Source: Patulibacter sp.
GTDB lineage: Bacteria > Actinomycetota > Thermoleophilia > Solirubrobacterales > Solirubrobacteraceae
NCBI GenBank assembly: GCA_031119595.1
Contig: JAVHXX010000063.1
Coordinates: forward strand, 4,624 to 13,177
Length of the DNA: 8,554 nt
Direction: 5' to 3'
A program made the position numbers and the translations under genes. Below are positions 1-5,794 of this stretch, piece after piece (within the stretch, counting starts at the first letter, position 1; each line of letters starts with the position of its first letter). The notes beneath the pieces were generated by a model. The model saw nothing but the letters and a program-made list of their open reading frames with translations. It had not been told where the DNA came from and did no database searches.

Positions 1-17
1 TGGAGCTTGTCCCGCTC

Positions 18-2231
18 ATGTTGATGCTCGAATCCCCGTCGCACCGGTCGACGCCCCGTCCGGGCGACGATCGCATGACGCTGCCGCGTGCCCGCGGCGA
101 GGTCCCCGCCGAGGAGCTCCTCGGCCGGCGCGCCTTCGCGCTCGCGCCGTGGATCGCGGTGTCGCTGACGGCCTTCGGGCTCATGCTCTCGGACCTCATC
201 CGCACCTGGGGCGGGCCGATCGACCGGTTCGTCGTCGGGACGAGCCTTGCGATGGGCGTGGTCACCGCCGTCCTCGCCGCATGCCAGGACCTCCCGATCG
301 GGCGGCGGTACCGCCGTAGCCTCTGGGTGTACGTGCTCGGCAGCGCCGTCGTGCTCGTCTTCCTCGCGTCGCTCGCCGTCCACGACGACGGCGTCGCCTC
401 CGTCTTCTACGTCGCGGCGTGTCCGCTGGCGGCGTACTTCGGGTTCGTGTTCCCCTACGACCTGCGGTACTTCACCCTCGGCGGCCTCGTCGGCGCCACG
501 GTGCTCGTGCAGGTCCTCAACGCGCACACCGCGCTCTTCGACGCCGCGATCATCACGACGCTCGTCTACGCGGCCTGGGGCTGCGGCACGCTCGTGTCGG
601 TCGGGCATGCACGCATCGCCAAGATCTCCCGGCGGCTGTCGAGCTACGACCGGCTCACCGGATCGCTCAACCGCCGTGGCTTCATGGAGCAGTTCGAGCG
701 CGCGGTCGCGCCCGGAGACAGCCGCGACGAGTCGATCGCCCTGTTGCTCGTCGACCTCATCGGATTCTCGGCCGTCAACGCCGACGGCCATGAGGCCGGT
801 GACGAGCTCCTCGGCTGGATCGGTGGCCGCCTGCCGTCGCTCCTCCCGGACCGCGCCGAGCTCGGCCGCCTGGGCGACGACGAGTTCGGCGTGTTGCTCC
901 CCGGCGTGACCCGCGACGGGGCCGAGGAGGTGGCCCGCGCGATCCGCATGGAGCTGCACGGCCGCATCTCCGCCGCGATCGGTGTCGCGACGAGTCAGAC
1001 CCGCGACATCGACGCCCCCGACCTGTTCCGCGTGGCCGATGCGGCCCTCGCGGTCGCCCGCACCGCACCGCTCGGCGTCCACGCGCTGGTCGCCGGCACC
1101 GTGGCGCGGGGCCGCACGGCGGCGCGGCCGTCGGGTGTCATGCCCGGCCCGCCCGCCCTCACCTACGCCCAGATCCGTGCCACGGGCCGCGTGCCGCGCG
1201 TCGTCGAGCGTGGCGAGATGGACAACCGCGTCGTCACGCTGAGCCTCCTGCTCGTCGCGGCGGCCGGCGTGCCCGTGATCGTCCGCGGGATGCTCGGCCA
1301 CGACACGAACGTGTACGACGAGATCGTCCGCTACGGCGGGGTGTTCTGGGTCATGGGCTTCCTGCTCATCGCCGCGGTCGTGCGCGGTCGCGCGATCCCC
1401 GAGCGCTCACGGCTCGGCCTCTTCGTCGTGACCTCGTCGTCGATCCTGATGGCGATCGGCGTCGGCGTCGCCGCCCTCGCCGGTGGTGGCCTGACCGCGC
1501 CGATCATCGCGGCCGTCTTCCTCAAGGTGCTGTTCGACGCGGCGGTCAGCCCGTACGACCGCGCGTGGATCTCGCTCGGGATCATGGGCACGGGCTGGGT
1601 CGTGGTCGCGGTGCTCGGGCCGACGAGCGCCCTGTGGGTGGTCCCGCTGCACCTCGCCCTGCTCGGCGGCTCCTACGCCCTCGGCACCATCGGGCAGCGG
1701 GCGATGCGACAGACCGCGAGCCACGCCAAGCACCGGCCGCTCGTCGACGATCTCACCCAGCTCCCGAACCGCGTCGGGTTCCGCCGCTGGGCCGAGGAGG
1801 CGTTCTACGTGTCCGCGACGACCACCGGGACGCCGTTCGGGGTGCTCTCGTTCCGGCTCAACGGCCTGCACCGCTTCAACGCGACCCACGGTCACGCCGC
1901 CGGTGACCAACTCCTCATCGACATCGCGGCGCTGCTCGTGCAGCGTCTGCCGGAGGCGCACGTCATCGGCCGCACCGGCGCCACGGAGTTCACGGCGGCG
2001 GTCGCGATGTCGAAGGCCCGCGACGCGATCTGGCTCACCGACGAGATCCGTGCCGCGATCCTCGACGTCCTCGGCGTGACCGTCGGCTACGGCACCTGCC
2101 CGGAGGACGGCGCCACGCTCGAAGCGCTGTGGAGGGTCGCGGAGGAGCGGGTCTTCAACGGGCGCCAGGGCGGCCACGGGCCGCAGTTCCCGTCGGCGCT
2201 CGCCGCGGGCCGGGCCACCGCCGCGCACTGA
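18..2231 (+). CDS. Duplicated membrane protein with two degenerate GGDEF domains
   Basis: A 737-residue protein of the diguanylate-cyclase (GGDEF) superfamily, laid out as two similar halves. Half 1 has about six hydrophobic segments (roughly residues 40-60, 70-90, 101-121, 126-146, 150-170, 172-196) and a GGDEF domain (about 211-355) opening with DRLTGSLNRRGF. Half 2 has about six more segments (403-423, 436-456, 465-488, 489-509, 514-534, 537-558) and a second GGDEF domain (about 577-715) opening with DDLTQLPNRVGF. Domain 1 keeps the metal-site Asp (D246) and N254, but its signature is GDDEF (286-290), so the second glycine is lost; there is no RxxD inhibitory site before it. Domain 2 has Arg613 where the metal Asp should be and a GATEF signature (654-658), so it is almost certainly inactive. 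c-di-GMP synthesis is therefore doubtful, and signal or nucleotide sensing at the membrane is an inference. The ATG at 18 is the longest start, but no convincing ribosome site is visible; ATG at 75 (Met20) is an alternative. Confidence 0.85.
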   Translation: MLMLESPSHRSTPRPGDDRMTLPRARGEVPAEELLGRRAFALAPWIAVSLTAFGLMLSDLIRTWGGPIDRFVVGTSLAMGVVTAVLAACQDLPIGRRYRRSLWVYVLGSAVVLVFLASLAVHDDGVASVFYVAACPLAAYFGFVFPYDLRYFTLGGLVGATVLVQVLNAHTALFDAAIITTLVYAAWGCGTLVSVGHARIAKISRRLSSYDRLTGSLNRRGFMEQFERAVAPGDSRDESIALLLVDLIGFSAVNADGHEAGDELLGWIGGRLPSLLPDRAELGRLGDDEFGVLLPGVTRDGAEEVARAIRMELHGRISAAIGVATSQTRDIDAPDLFRVADAALAVARTAPLGVHALVAGTVARGRTAARPSGVMPGPPALTYAQIRATGRVPRVVERGEMDNRVVTLSLLLVAAAGVPVIVRGMLGHDTNVYDEIVRYGGVFWVMGFLLIAAVVRGRAIPERSRLGLFVVTSSSILMAIGVGVAALAGGGLTAPIIAAVFLKVLFDAAVSPYDRAWISLGIMGTGWVVVAVLGPTSALWVVPLHLALLGGSYALGTIGQRAMRQTASHAKHRPLVDDLTQLPNRVGFRRWAEEAFYVSATTTGTPFGVLSFRLNGLHRFNATHGHAAGDQLLIDIAALLVQRLPEAHVIGRTGATEFTAAVAMSKARDAIWLTDEIRAAILDVLGVTVGYGTCPEDGATLEALWRVAEERVFNGRQGGHGPQFPSALAAGRATAAH

Positions 2232-2344
2232 GCCGCGCTCCGGCCTGCGACCCACCCCGCTCCGCCGGGGGGCATCGAGCCGCACGCCGAACCATCGCCT
2301 GCGGATGTCGCGGGCGGCACGCCTGCGTGCGACGATGCTCGCTC
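2232..2344. other. Intergenic spacer between GGDEF-like gene and hydrolase-like gene
   Basis: A 113-base GC-rich gap on the same strand. It holds a short possible hairpin (CCCCG at 2255-2259 against CGGGG at 2266-2270, 6-base loop) without a following T-run, and no recognisable promoter. Whether the two flanking genes share a transcript cannot be decided from sequence. Confidence 0.4.
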
Positions 2345-3184
2345 GTGCTCCGTCTTCGCCTCTTCCACGCTCAGGACGGTGCGCGCATCGCCTACCGCGA
2401 GGGCGGGACGGGCCCGCCGTTCGTGCTGTGGCACTCGCGGGGACTCAACCACCGCGAGTTCACCCCGGCAGCCGACGAACTCCTCGACCGGGTGCGGATC
2501 GTGCTCCCGGATCTCCCGCTGCACGGCGATTCGGAGGAGGCCCCGGGGTACCCGTATGACATCGACTGGACCGCCCGGCTCCTCGCCGAGTTCACGCGCG
2601 ACATCGGCGGCGCGCATCCGCGGGTCGGCGGGTCCGGGCTCGGGGCGCAGCTGCTGCTGCGGGCGGTGGCCCGCGGGTGGCTCGAGCCGTCGAAGCTCGT
2701 GCTCCTGCCCGGTCGCCTGCATCGCCCCGCCCCGAACAACGCCACCGGCGCGCTCGCCCGGTTCACCGCGGCCGCGGTCGCCCCGGCCGGGCCGCTCATC
2801 GCGAAGTCGGTGGCCAAGGCGGCGATCCGCCCGGAGCTCGTGGGCAAGTCGCCGTCGCCGCGGGTCGCCTCGCTCGTGACCGGCGCGCGCACCGCGATGC
2901 TCGAGAGCGGAGAACGCTCGCGGGCCTGGCGGCGCGTGATCGCCGGCTGGGACACCGAGGACTTCCGCGAGCTGATCGACGCCTACGGCAAGGTCGACGC
3001 GCCCACCCTCGTGCTCTGGTCGCAGGACGACACCCTCGCGCCGCGCCGCGCCGCCGAGGAGGCCGCCGACCTCATCGAGCACGCGTTGCTGCGGGACCTC
3101 CCGGGCACCGGCCCGCTGCTCGCGTACGACGACCCGGTCGGGCTCGCGCGCGAGATCTACGCGTTCCTGCGCGACGTCGGCTGA
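2345..3184 (+). CDS. Alpha/beta-hydrolase-fold protein, probably catalytically degenerate
   Basis: With the GTG at 2345 this is a 279-residue cytosolic protein without signal peptide, typical in length for the alpha/beta-hydrolase superfamily. Family landmarks occur in order: strand and turn FVLWHSRG (26-33) where LLHG is usual, DLPLHGDSE (56-64) matching the common DxxGHGxS motif, a nucleophile-elbow region GSGLGAQLLLR (96-106), a cap region of about residues 115-205, LVLWSQDD (222-229) with the acid D229, and PGTGPLLAYDDP near the C terminus. By alignment with GHSMGG-type elbows the nucleophile position is Gly98, and the usual His after PGTG is Pro257, so two of three triad residues appear lost. 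If instead Ser97 were the nucleophile, the elbow would be GxSxL, also atypical. Substrate or ligand unknown. The frame is open back to 2129 inside the upstream gene, but homology begins only at residues 3-15; GTG 2327 is another possible start. No clear ribosome site. It lies 113 bases after the GGDEF-like gene. Confidence 0.8.
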   Translation: MLRLRLFHAQDGARIAYREGGTGPPFVLWHSRGLNHREFTPAADELLDRVRIVLPDLPLHGDSEEAPGYPYDIDWTARLLAEFTRDIGGAHPRVGGSGLGAQLLLRAVARGWLEPSKLVLLPGRLHRPAPNNATGALARFTAAAVAPAGPLIAKSVAKAAIRPELVGKSPSPRVASLVTGARTAMLESGERSRAWRRVIAGWDTEDFRELIDAYGKVDAPTLVLWSQDDTLAPRRAAEEAADLIEHALLRDLPGTGPLLAYDDPVGLAREIYAFLRDVG

Positions 3185-3200
3185 CGCCGCGGCGTCAGCC
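3179..3200. terminator. Perfect 22-bp palindrome over two convergent stop codons
   Basis: Both 11-base arms (GGCTGACGCCG and its exact complement) match without mismatch or loop, centred between 3189 and 3190. The left arm contains the TGA of the hydrolase-like gene (3182-3184) and the right arm contains the htpX stop on the other strand (3195-3197). As RNA it would fold into a stem of about 9 bp with a 4-base loop from either direction, so a bidirectional terminator or 3'-end stabiliser is plausible. No T-tract follows on either side, so a classical intrinsic terminator is not shown. The symmetry itself is directly seen; the function is inference. Confidence 0.5.
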
Positions 3201-4133
3201 CTGGCCGAGCGCCTCGTGGAAGGTCTGCGAGACCGGCAGGCCGCGCTGGTGCGGGACGCCGCCGGCCATCTCCATGAGCCGCGCCACGCGCTCCTCGGTC
3301 GGCGGGTGCGTGGAGAACAGCGACCGCTTCGCGCCGTCGCCGCGGGCGTTCATCTGCGGGGCGATCATCATGTGCGCGATCGCGTCCTCGTTGTGGGTCG
3401 GGCGGACGTCGCTGCCGCTGATCACCTGCAGGGCCGAGGCGAGCGCCTGCGGGTAGCGGGTGAGGTCCGCGGCGGACGCGTCCGCGACGAACTCCCGCTT
3501 GCGGCTGATCGAGAGCTGGATGATCGTCGCGGCGATCGGGGCGAGGATGATCGTCGCGATCAGCAGGATGATCCCGAGGGGGTTGTTGTCGCGGCCGCGG
3601 TCACGACCACCGCCGGTATAGACGAGCAGCTGGGCGATCATCGCGATCGACCCGGCGAGCACGGCGGCATAGGTCATGAGGCGCACGTCGTAGTTGCGGA
3701 TGTGCGACATCTCGTGCGCGAGGACGCCCTGGAGCTCCTGGTCGTCGAGCACCTCGAGCAGGCCCTGGTTCACGCAGACGATCGCCTGCTCCGGCGAACG
3801 GCCCGCGGCGAAGGCGTTCGGCGACGGATCCGACGAGATGAAGAGGCGCGGCATCGGCAGGCCCGCGGTGATGGCGAGGTTCTCGACCATCCGCCACAGC
3901 TCGGGCGCCTCCTCCTTGCGCATGACCTGGCGGCCGCCGGCCACGCGCACGGCGAGGTCGTCGCCGCCGTAGAGCGTGGTGCCGACCATCACGGCCGCGA
4001 TCACGAGGATGATCATCGCGCCGACCGGGCCGCTCGCCTCGTAGAGCGCGAACGCGATCACGAGGTAGATCAGGAAGAACCCCGCGAAGAGCGCCATCGA
4101 TTTGCGCTTGTTGCTCGCGATCTGTTCGTACAC
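3195..4133 (-). CDS. htpX: HtpX-type membrane zinc metalloprotease (M48 family)
   Basis: A 312-residue inner-membrane protease of the M48B/HtpX family, which degrades misfolded or damaged membrane proteins with the active site facing the cytoplasm. Two N-terminal hydrophobic segments (about 13-31 and 36-55) precede the catalytic region. The zinc motif is HEMSH (140-144; His140 and His144 as ligands, Glu141 as base), and the third ligand is Glu214 within SRKREFVAD (210-218), another strong family signature. Two further hydrophobic stretches (about 153-173 and 186-208) lie between these motifs, as in E. coli HtpX. A FSTHPPTEER segment (273-282) and PNAFAAG (105-111) are also typical. Start is GTG (complement 4131-4133), giving MYEQIASNKRK, supported by a GAGGT ribosome site 5 bases upstream. 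It follows lemA by 32 bases, so co-transcription is likely; lemA-htpX adjacency is a widely recurring arrangement. The length is normal and nothing is missing. Confidence 0.95.
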   Translation of the reverse strand: MYEQIASNKRKSMALFAGFFLIYLVIAFALYEASGPVGAMIILVIAAVMVGTTLYGGDDLAVRVAGGRQVMRKEEAPELWRMVENLAITAGLPMPRLFISSDPSPNAFAAGRSPEQAIVCVNQGLLEVLDDQELQGVLAHEMSHIRNYDVRLMTYAAVLAGSIAMIAQLLVYTGGGRDRGRDNNPLGIILLIATIILAPIAATIIQLSISRKREFVADASAADLTRYPQALASALQVISGSDVRPTHNEDAIAHMMIAPQMNARGDGAKRSLFSTHPPTEERVARLMEMAGGVPHQRGLPVSQTFHEALGQG

Positions 4134-4138
4134 GGGCT

Positions 4139-4143
4139 ACCTC
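4139..4143 (-). promoter_or_regulatory. Ribosome binding site of htpX
   Basis: Read on the minus strand this is GAGGT, 5 bases before the GTG at 4133. It decides the start of htpX, since that codon is not ATG and the frame has no better-placed alternative. Confidence 0.65.
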
Positions 4144-4165
4144 GTCTCGCTGGTCGCGCCGCGGG

Positions 4166-4720
4166 CTAGAACTTGACCGTCGGGACCTCGCGGTCCGTCG
4201 GATCCTGGATCTCGAAGAACTCGCGGGCGGTGATGCCGGCGTTCCGGGCGATGATGTTCGTGGGGATCGAGCCGACCTTCGTGTTCAGGTCGCGGACCTG
4301 GCCGTTGTAGAAGCGACGCGACGCCTGGATCTTGTCCTCGGTGTCGGTGAGCTCGTTCTGGAGCGCGAGGAAGTTCTGGTTCGCCTTGAGGTCCGGGTAG
4401 TTCTCGGCGACCGCGAACAGTCGACCGAGCGCGCCGGTGAGCTGGTTCTCGGCCTGGCCCTGGGCGACGGGGCCGTTCGCGGCGACCGCACCCTGACGGG
4501 CGGCGGTGACGTTCTGGAAGACCTCGGACTCGTGGGCGGCGTAGCCCTTGACCGTCTCGATGAGGTTCGGGATGAGGTCGTGGCGACGCTTGAGCTGCGT
4601 ATCGATGTCGGAGTAGGCCTCTTCGGTGCGGTTCTTGAGCTTGATCAGGCCGTTGTAGGCGGAGACCAGATAGAGGACCAGCAGGACCAGGATGACGACG
4701 ACGATGATGATGGCGACCAT
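4166..4720 (-). CDS. lemA: LemA family membrane-anchored protein
   Basis: A 184-residue LemA-family protein. Residues 2-20 form one N-terminal membrane helix (many Ile, Val and Leu), with only Met-Val before it, so it is a signal-anchor protein without a cleavage motif. The helical domain follows: AYNGLIKLKNRTEEAYSDID (21-40) and LKRRHDLIPNLIETVKGYAA (43-62), then HESEVFQNVTAAR, all hallmark LemA segments. The C-terminal part contains ENYPDLKANQNFLALQNEL (106-124), also diagnostic, and ends in REVPTVKF. The biochemical role of LemA proteins is not settled; they have been tied to membrane stress functions, and the partner here is presumably the HtpX protease encoded 32 bases downstream. The ATG at complement 4718-4720 places the helix at the very N terminus as expected. 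No purine-rich ribosome site precedes it, and a GATACT hexamer lies 7 bases upstream, compatible with a leaderless transcript. Length is usual for the family. Confidence 0.95.
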   Translation of the reverse strand: MVAIIIVVVILVLLVLYLVSAYNGLIKLKNRTEEAYSDIDTQLKRRHDLIPNLIETVKGYAAHESEVFQNVTAARQGAVAANGPVAQGQAENQLTGALGRLFAVAENYPDLKANQNFLALQNELTDTEDKIQASRRFYNGQVRDLNTKVGSIPTNIIARNAGITAREFFEIQDPTDREVPTVKF

Positions 4721-4773
4721 GTGACGGAGTATCGCTTGCGCTCCGGGGGTGTGTGCCGGAAGATGACCGACAC

Positions 4774-4789
4774 GTCACCGTCGGGTGAC
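4774..4789. repeat. Inverted repeat GTCACC-N4-GGTGAC in the divergent region
   Basis: Perfect 6-base arms (4774-4779 and 4784-4789) around GTCG. Its central place between two divergent promoters suggests an operator for a dimeric regulator acting on either gene pair, but a single copy of this size can occur by chance and I do not recognise the binding protein. Confidence 0.4.
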
Positions 4790-4847
4790 CGCCTTCTCCC
4801 GTCCGGCTCTCGCGGAACCAGGCCACCGGACCACCCATCGCCTACCC

Positions 4848-4853
4848 GAGGGA
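4848..4853 (+). promoter_or_regulatory. Ribosome binding site of ppk2
   Basis: GAGGGA ends 5 bases before the ATG at 4859. It fixes that ATG as the start in preference to the in-frame ATG at 4763, which has only a GGAAG directly abutting it. Confidence 0.65.
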
Positions 4854-4858
4854 CCCGC

Positions 4859-5788
4859 ATGAGCGAGGCCATCACCCCACCCGAGACGCTCCCGCGCAGC
4901 GGCGAGATCGTCGAGCACCCGCCGGCGAAGGCGGCCACGGGGAAGAAGGCCAAGGGCGGGAAGTCCCACGCGGCGGCCGGCACCGTCGAGCCGCGCAGGA
5001 AGACGGCCGCGAAGAAGATGAAGCGCGAGCGCTTCGACCGGGAGCTCAAGCGGCTGCAGGTGGAGCTCGTGCTGCTGCAGGAGTACATCAAGGCCGAGGG
5101 CCTCAAGGTGGTCGTGATCTTCGAGGGCCGCGACGCCGCGGGGAAGGGCGGCGTGATCAAGCGCATCGCCGAGCGCACGAGCCCACGGAACTTCCGCGTG
5201 GTCGCGCTGGCGACGCCCACCGAGCGCGAGAAGAGCCAGTGGTACTTCCAGCGTTACGTGAACCACCTTCCCGCCGCGGGCGAACTCGTGATGTTCGACC
5301 GCTCCTGGTACAACCGCGCTGGCGTCGAGCGGGTCATGGGCTTCTGCACCGACGCCGAGTACGAGGAGTTCATGCGCTCCACGCCCGAGTTCGAGCGGAT
5401 GCTCGTGCGCAGCGGGATCCTGCTCATCAAGTACTGGTTCTCGGTCAGCGACGAGGTCCAGGAGGAGCGGTTCCAGGCCCGTGTCCACGACCCGATGCGG
5501 CGGTGGAAGCTGTCACCGATGGATCTCAAGTCGCGTGAGAAGTGGGTGGAATATTCACGGGCCAAGGACGAGATGTTCCGCTATACCGACATTGGGCAGG
5601 CGCCCTGGTACGTGGTCCCCGCCGACGACAAACGTCGGGCGCGACTGAACTGCATCAGCCACCTCCTCTCGATGATCGACTACGACGACCGCACCCCTCC
5701 GCCCCTGGAACTCCCGCCCCGGCAGGAGGATCCGAGTTACATCCGTCCCCCGCTGACGGACCAGTCCTTCGTCCCGGAGCTGTTCTGA
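4859..5788 (+). CDS. ppk2: Polyphosphate kinase 2, class I-like
   Basis: A 309-residue cytosolic PPK2-family kinase, which transfers phosphate between inorganic polyphosphate and nucleotides (class I enzymes mainly make ATP or GTP from the diphosphates). Walker A is EGRDAAGKGG (89-98; Lys96, with Asp92 conserved). The Walker B/lid segment FDRSWYNRAGVERVMGFC (146-163) has the form seen in class I PPK2s such as those of Pseudomonas and Sinorhizobium. Other family segments include PTEREKSQWYFQRYV (120-134), GILLIKYWFSVSDEVQ and RWKLSPMDL, and the C-terminal region has WYVVPADDKRRARLN. The first ~55 residues are a low-complexity tail rich in Lys, Ala and Gly, followed by a short charged helix (about 53-80) leading into the P-loop domain. 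The start follows a good ribosome site. Positioned 5 bases before the PEP carboxylase gene on the same strand, it is probably the first gene of a two-gene transcript. Substrate preference (ADP or GDP) and direction cannot be read from the sequence. Confidence 0.93.
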   Translation: MSEAITPPETLPRSGEIVEHPPAKAATGKKAKGGKSHAAAGTVEPRRKTAAKKMKRERFDRELKRLQVELVLLQEYIKAEGLKVVVIFEGRDAAGKGGVIKRIAERTSPRNFRVVALATPTEREKSQWYFQRYVNHLPAAGELVMFDRSWYNRAGVERVMGFCTDAEYEEFMRSTPEFERMLVRSGILLIKYWFSVSDEVQEERFQARVHDPMRRWKLSPMDLKSREKWVEYSRAKDEMFRYTDIGQAPWYVVPADDKRRARLNCISHLLSMIDYDDRTPPPLELPPRQEDPSYIRPPLTDQSFVPELF

Positions 5789-5794
5789 GCTCCG
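5775..5794 (+). promoter_or_regulatory. Hairpin at the ppk2 stop / ppc start junction
   Basis: Bases 5775-5781 (CGGAGCT) are exactly complementary to 5788-5794 (AGCTCCG), giving a 7-bp stem with a 6-base loop. The stem buries the only GGAG (5776-5779) near the ppc start, includes the last base of the ppk2 stop codon (5786-5788), and its 3' end is the first G of the first possible ppc GTG. This geometry would suit translational coupling: ribosomes finishing ppk2 would open the stem. The pairing is seen; the regulatory role is inferred. Confidence 0.4.

Larger units (their letters stand above)
4721..4858. promoter_or_regulatory. Divergent promoter region between lemA and ppk2
   Basis: These 138 bases separate two divergently oriented gene pairs and must hold promoters for both. 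Toward lemA, the minus strand has GATACT (complement 4728-4733) with GGCACA 18 bases further upstream (complement 4752-4757), a weak sigma-70-like pair whose start would fall at or next to the lemA ATG. Toward ppk2, TTGCGC (4736-4741) and GAAGAT (4759-4764) are 17 bases apart, a weaker candidate. An inverted repeat sits in the middle (4774-4789). The promoter assignments are guesses from short matches in GC-rich DNA; only the divergent arrangement is certain. Confidence 0.4.

Noticed and set aside
2255..2270. Possible intrinsic terminator after the GGDEF-like gene
   Set aside because: Only a 5-bp stem with no T-run; short G/C complementarity of this kind is expected often in such DNA.
1407..2285. 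292-codon minus-strand open frame opposite the GGDEF-like gene
   Set aside because: Compositionally biased Arg/Gly-rich translation without motifs; the plus strand has recognisable GGDEF and membrane segments here.
2129..2344. Longer N terminus for the hydrolase-like protein
   Set aside because: It would overlap the 3' end of the GGDEF-like gene by about 100 bases and adds an Arg/Ala-rich stretch without similarity to the hydrolase fold.
2087..3082. 331-codon minus-strand open frame opposite the hydrolase-like gene
   Set aside because: Its translation is Arg/Gly/Ala/Pro-rich without family motifs and lies opposite a frame with clear hydrolase motifs; high-GC antisense artefact.
3216..4169. 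317-codon plus-strand open frame opposite htpX
   Set aside because: Rich in Arg, Asp, Glu and His from reading HtpX codons backwards; no recognisable domain, and htpX on the other strand has the HEMSH motif and a ribosome site.
4532..4858. Upstream in-frame extension of ppk2, including an ATG at 4763
   Set aside because: The first part overlaps lemA on the other strand, the extension has no PPK2 similarity, and the ATG at 4859 has a well-spaced GAGGGA.
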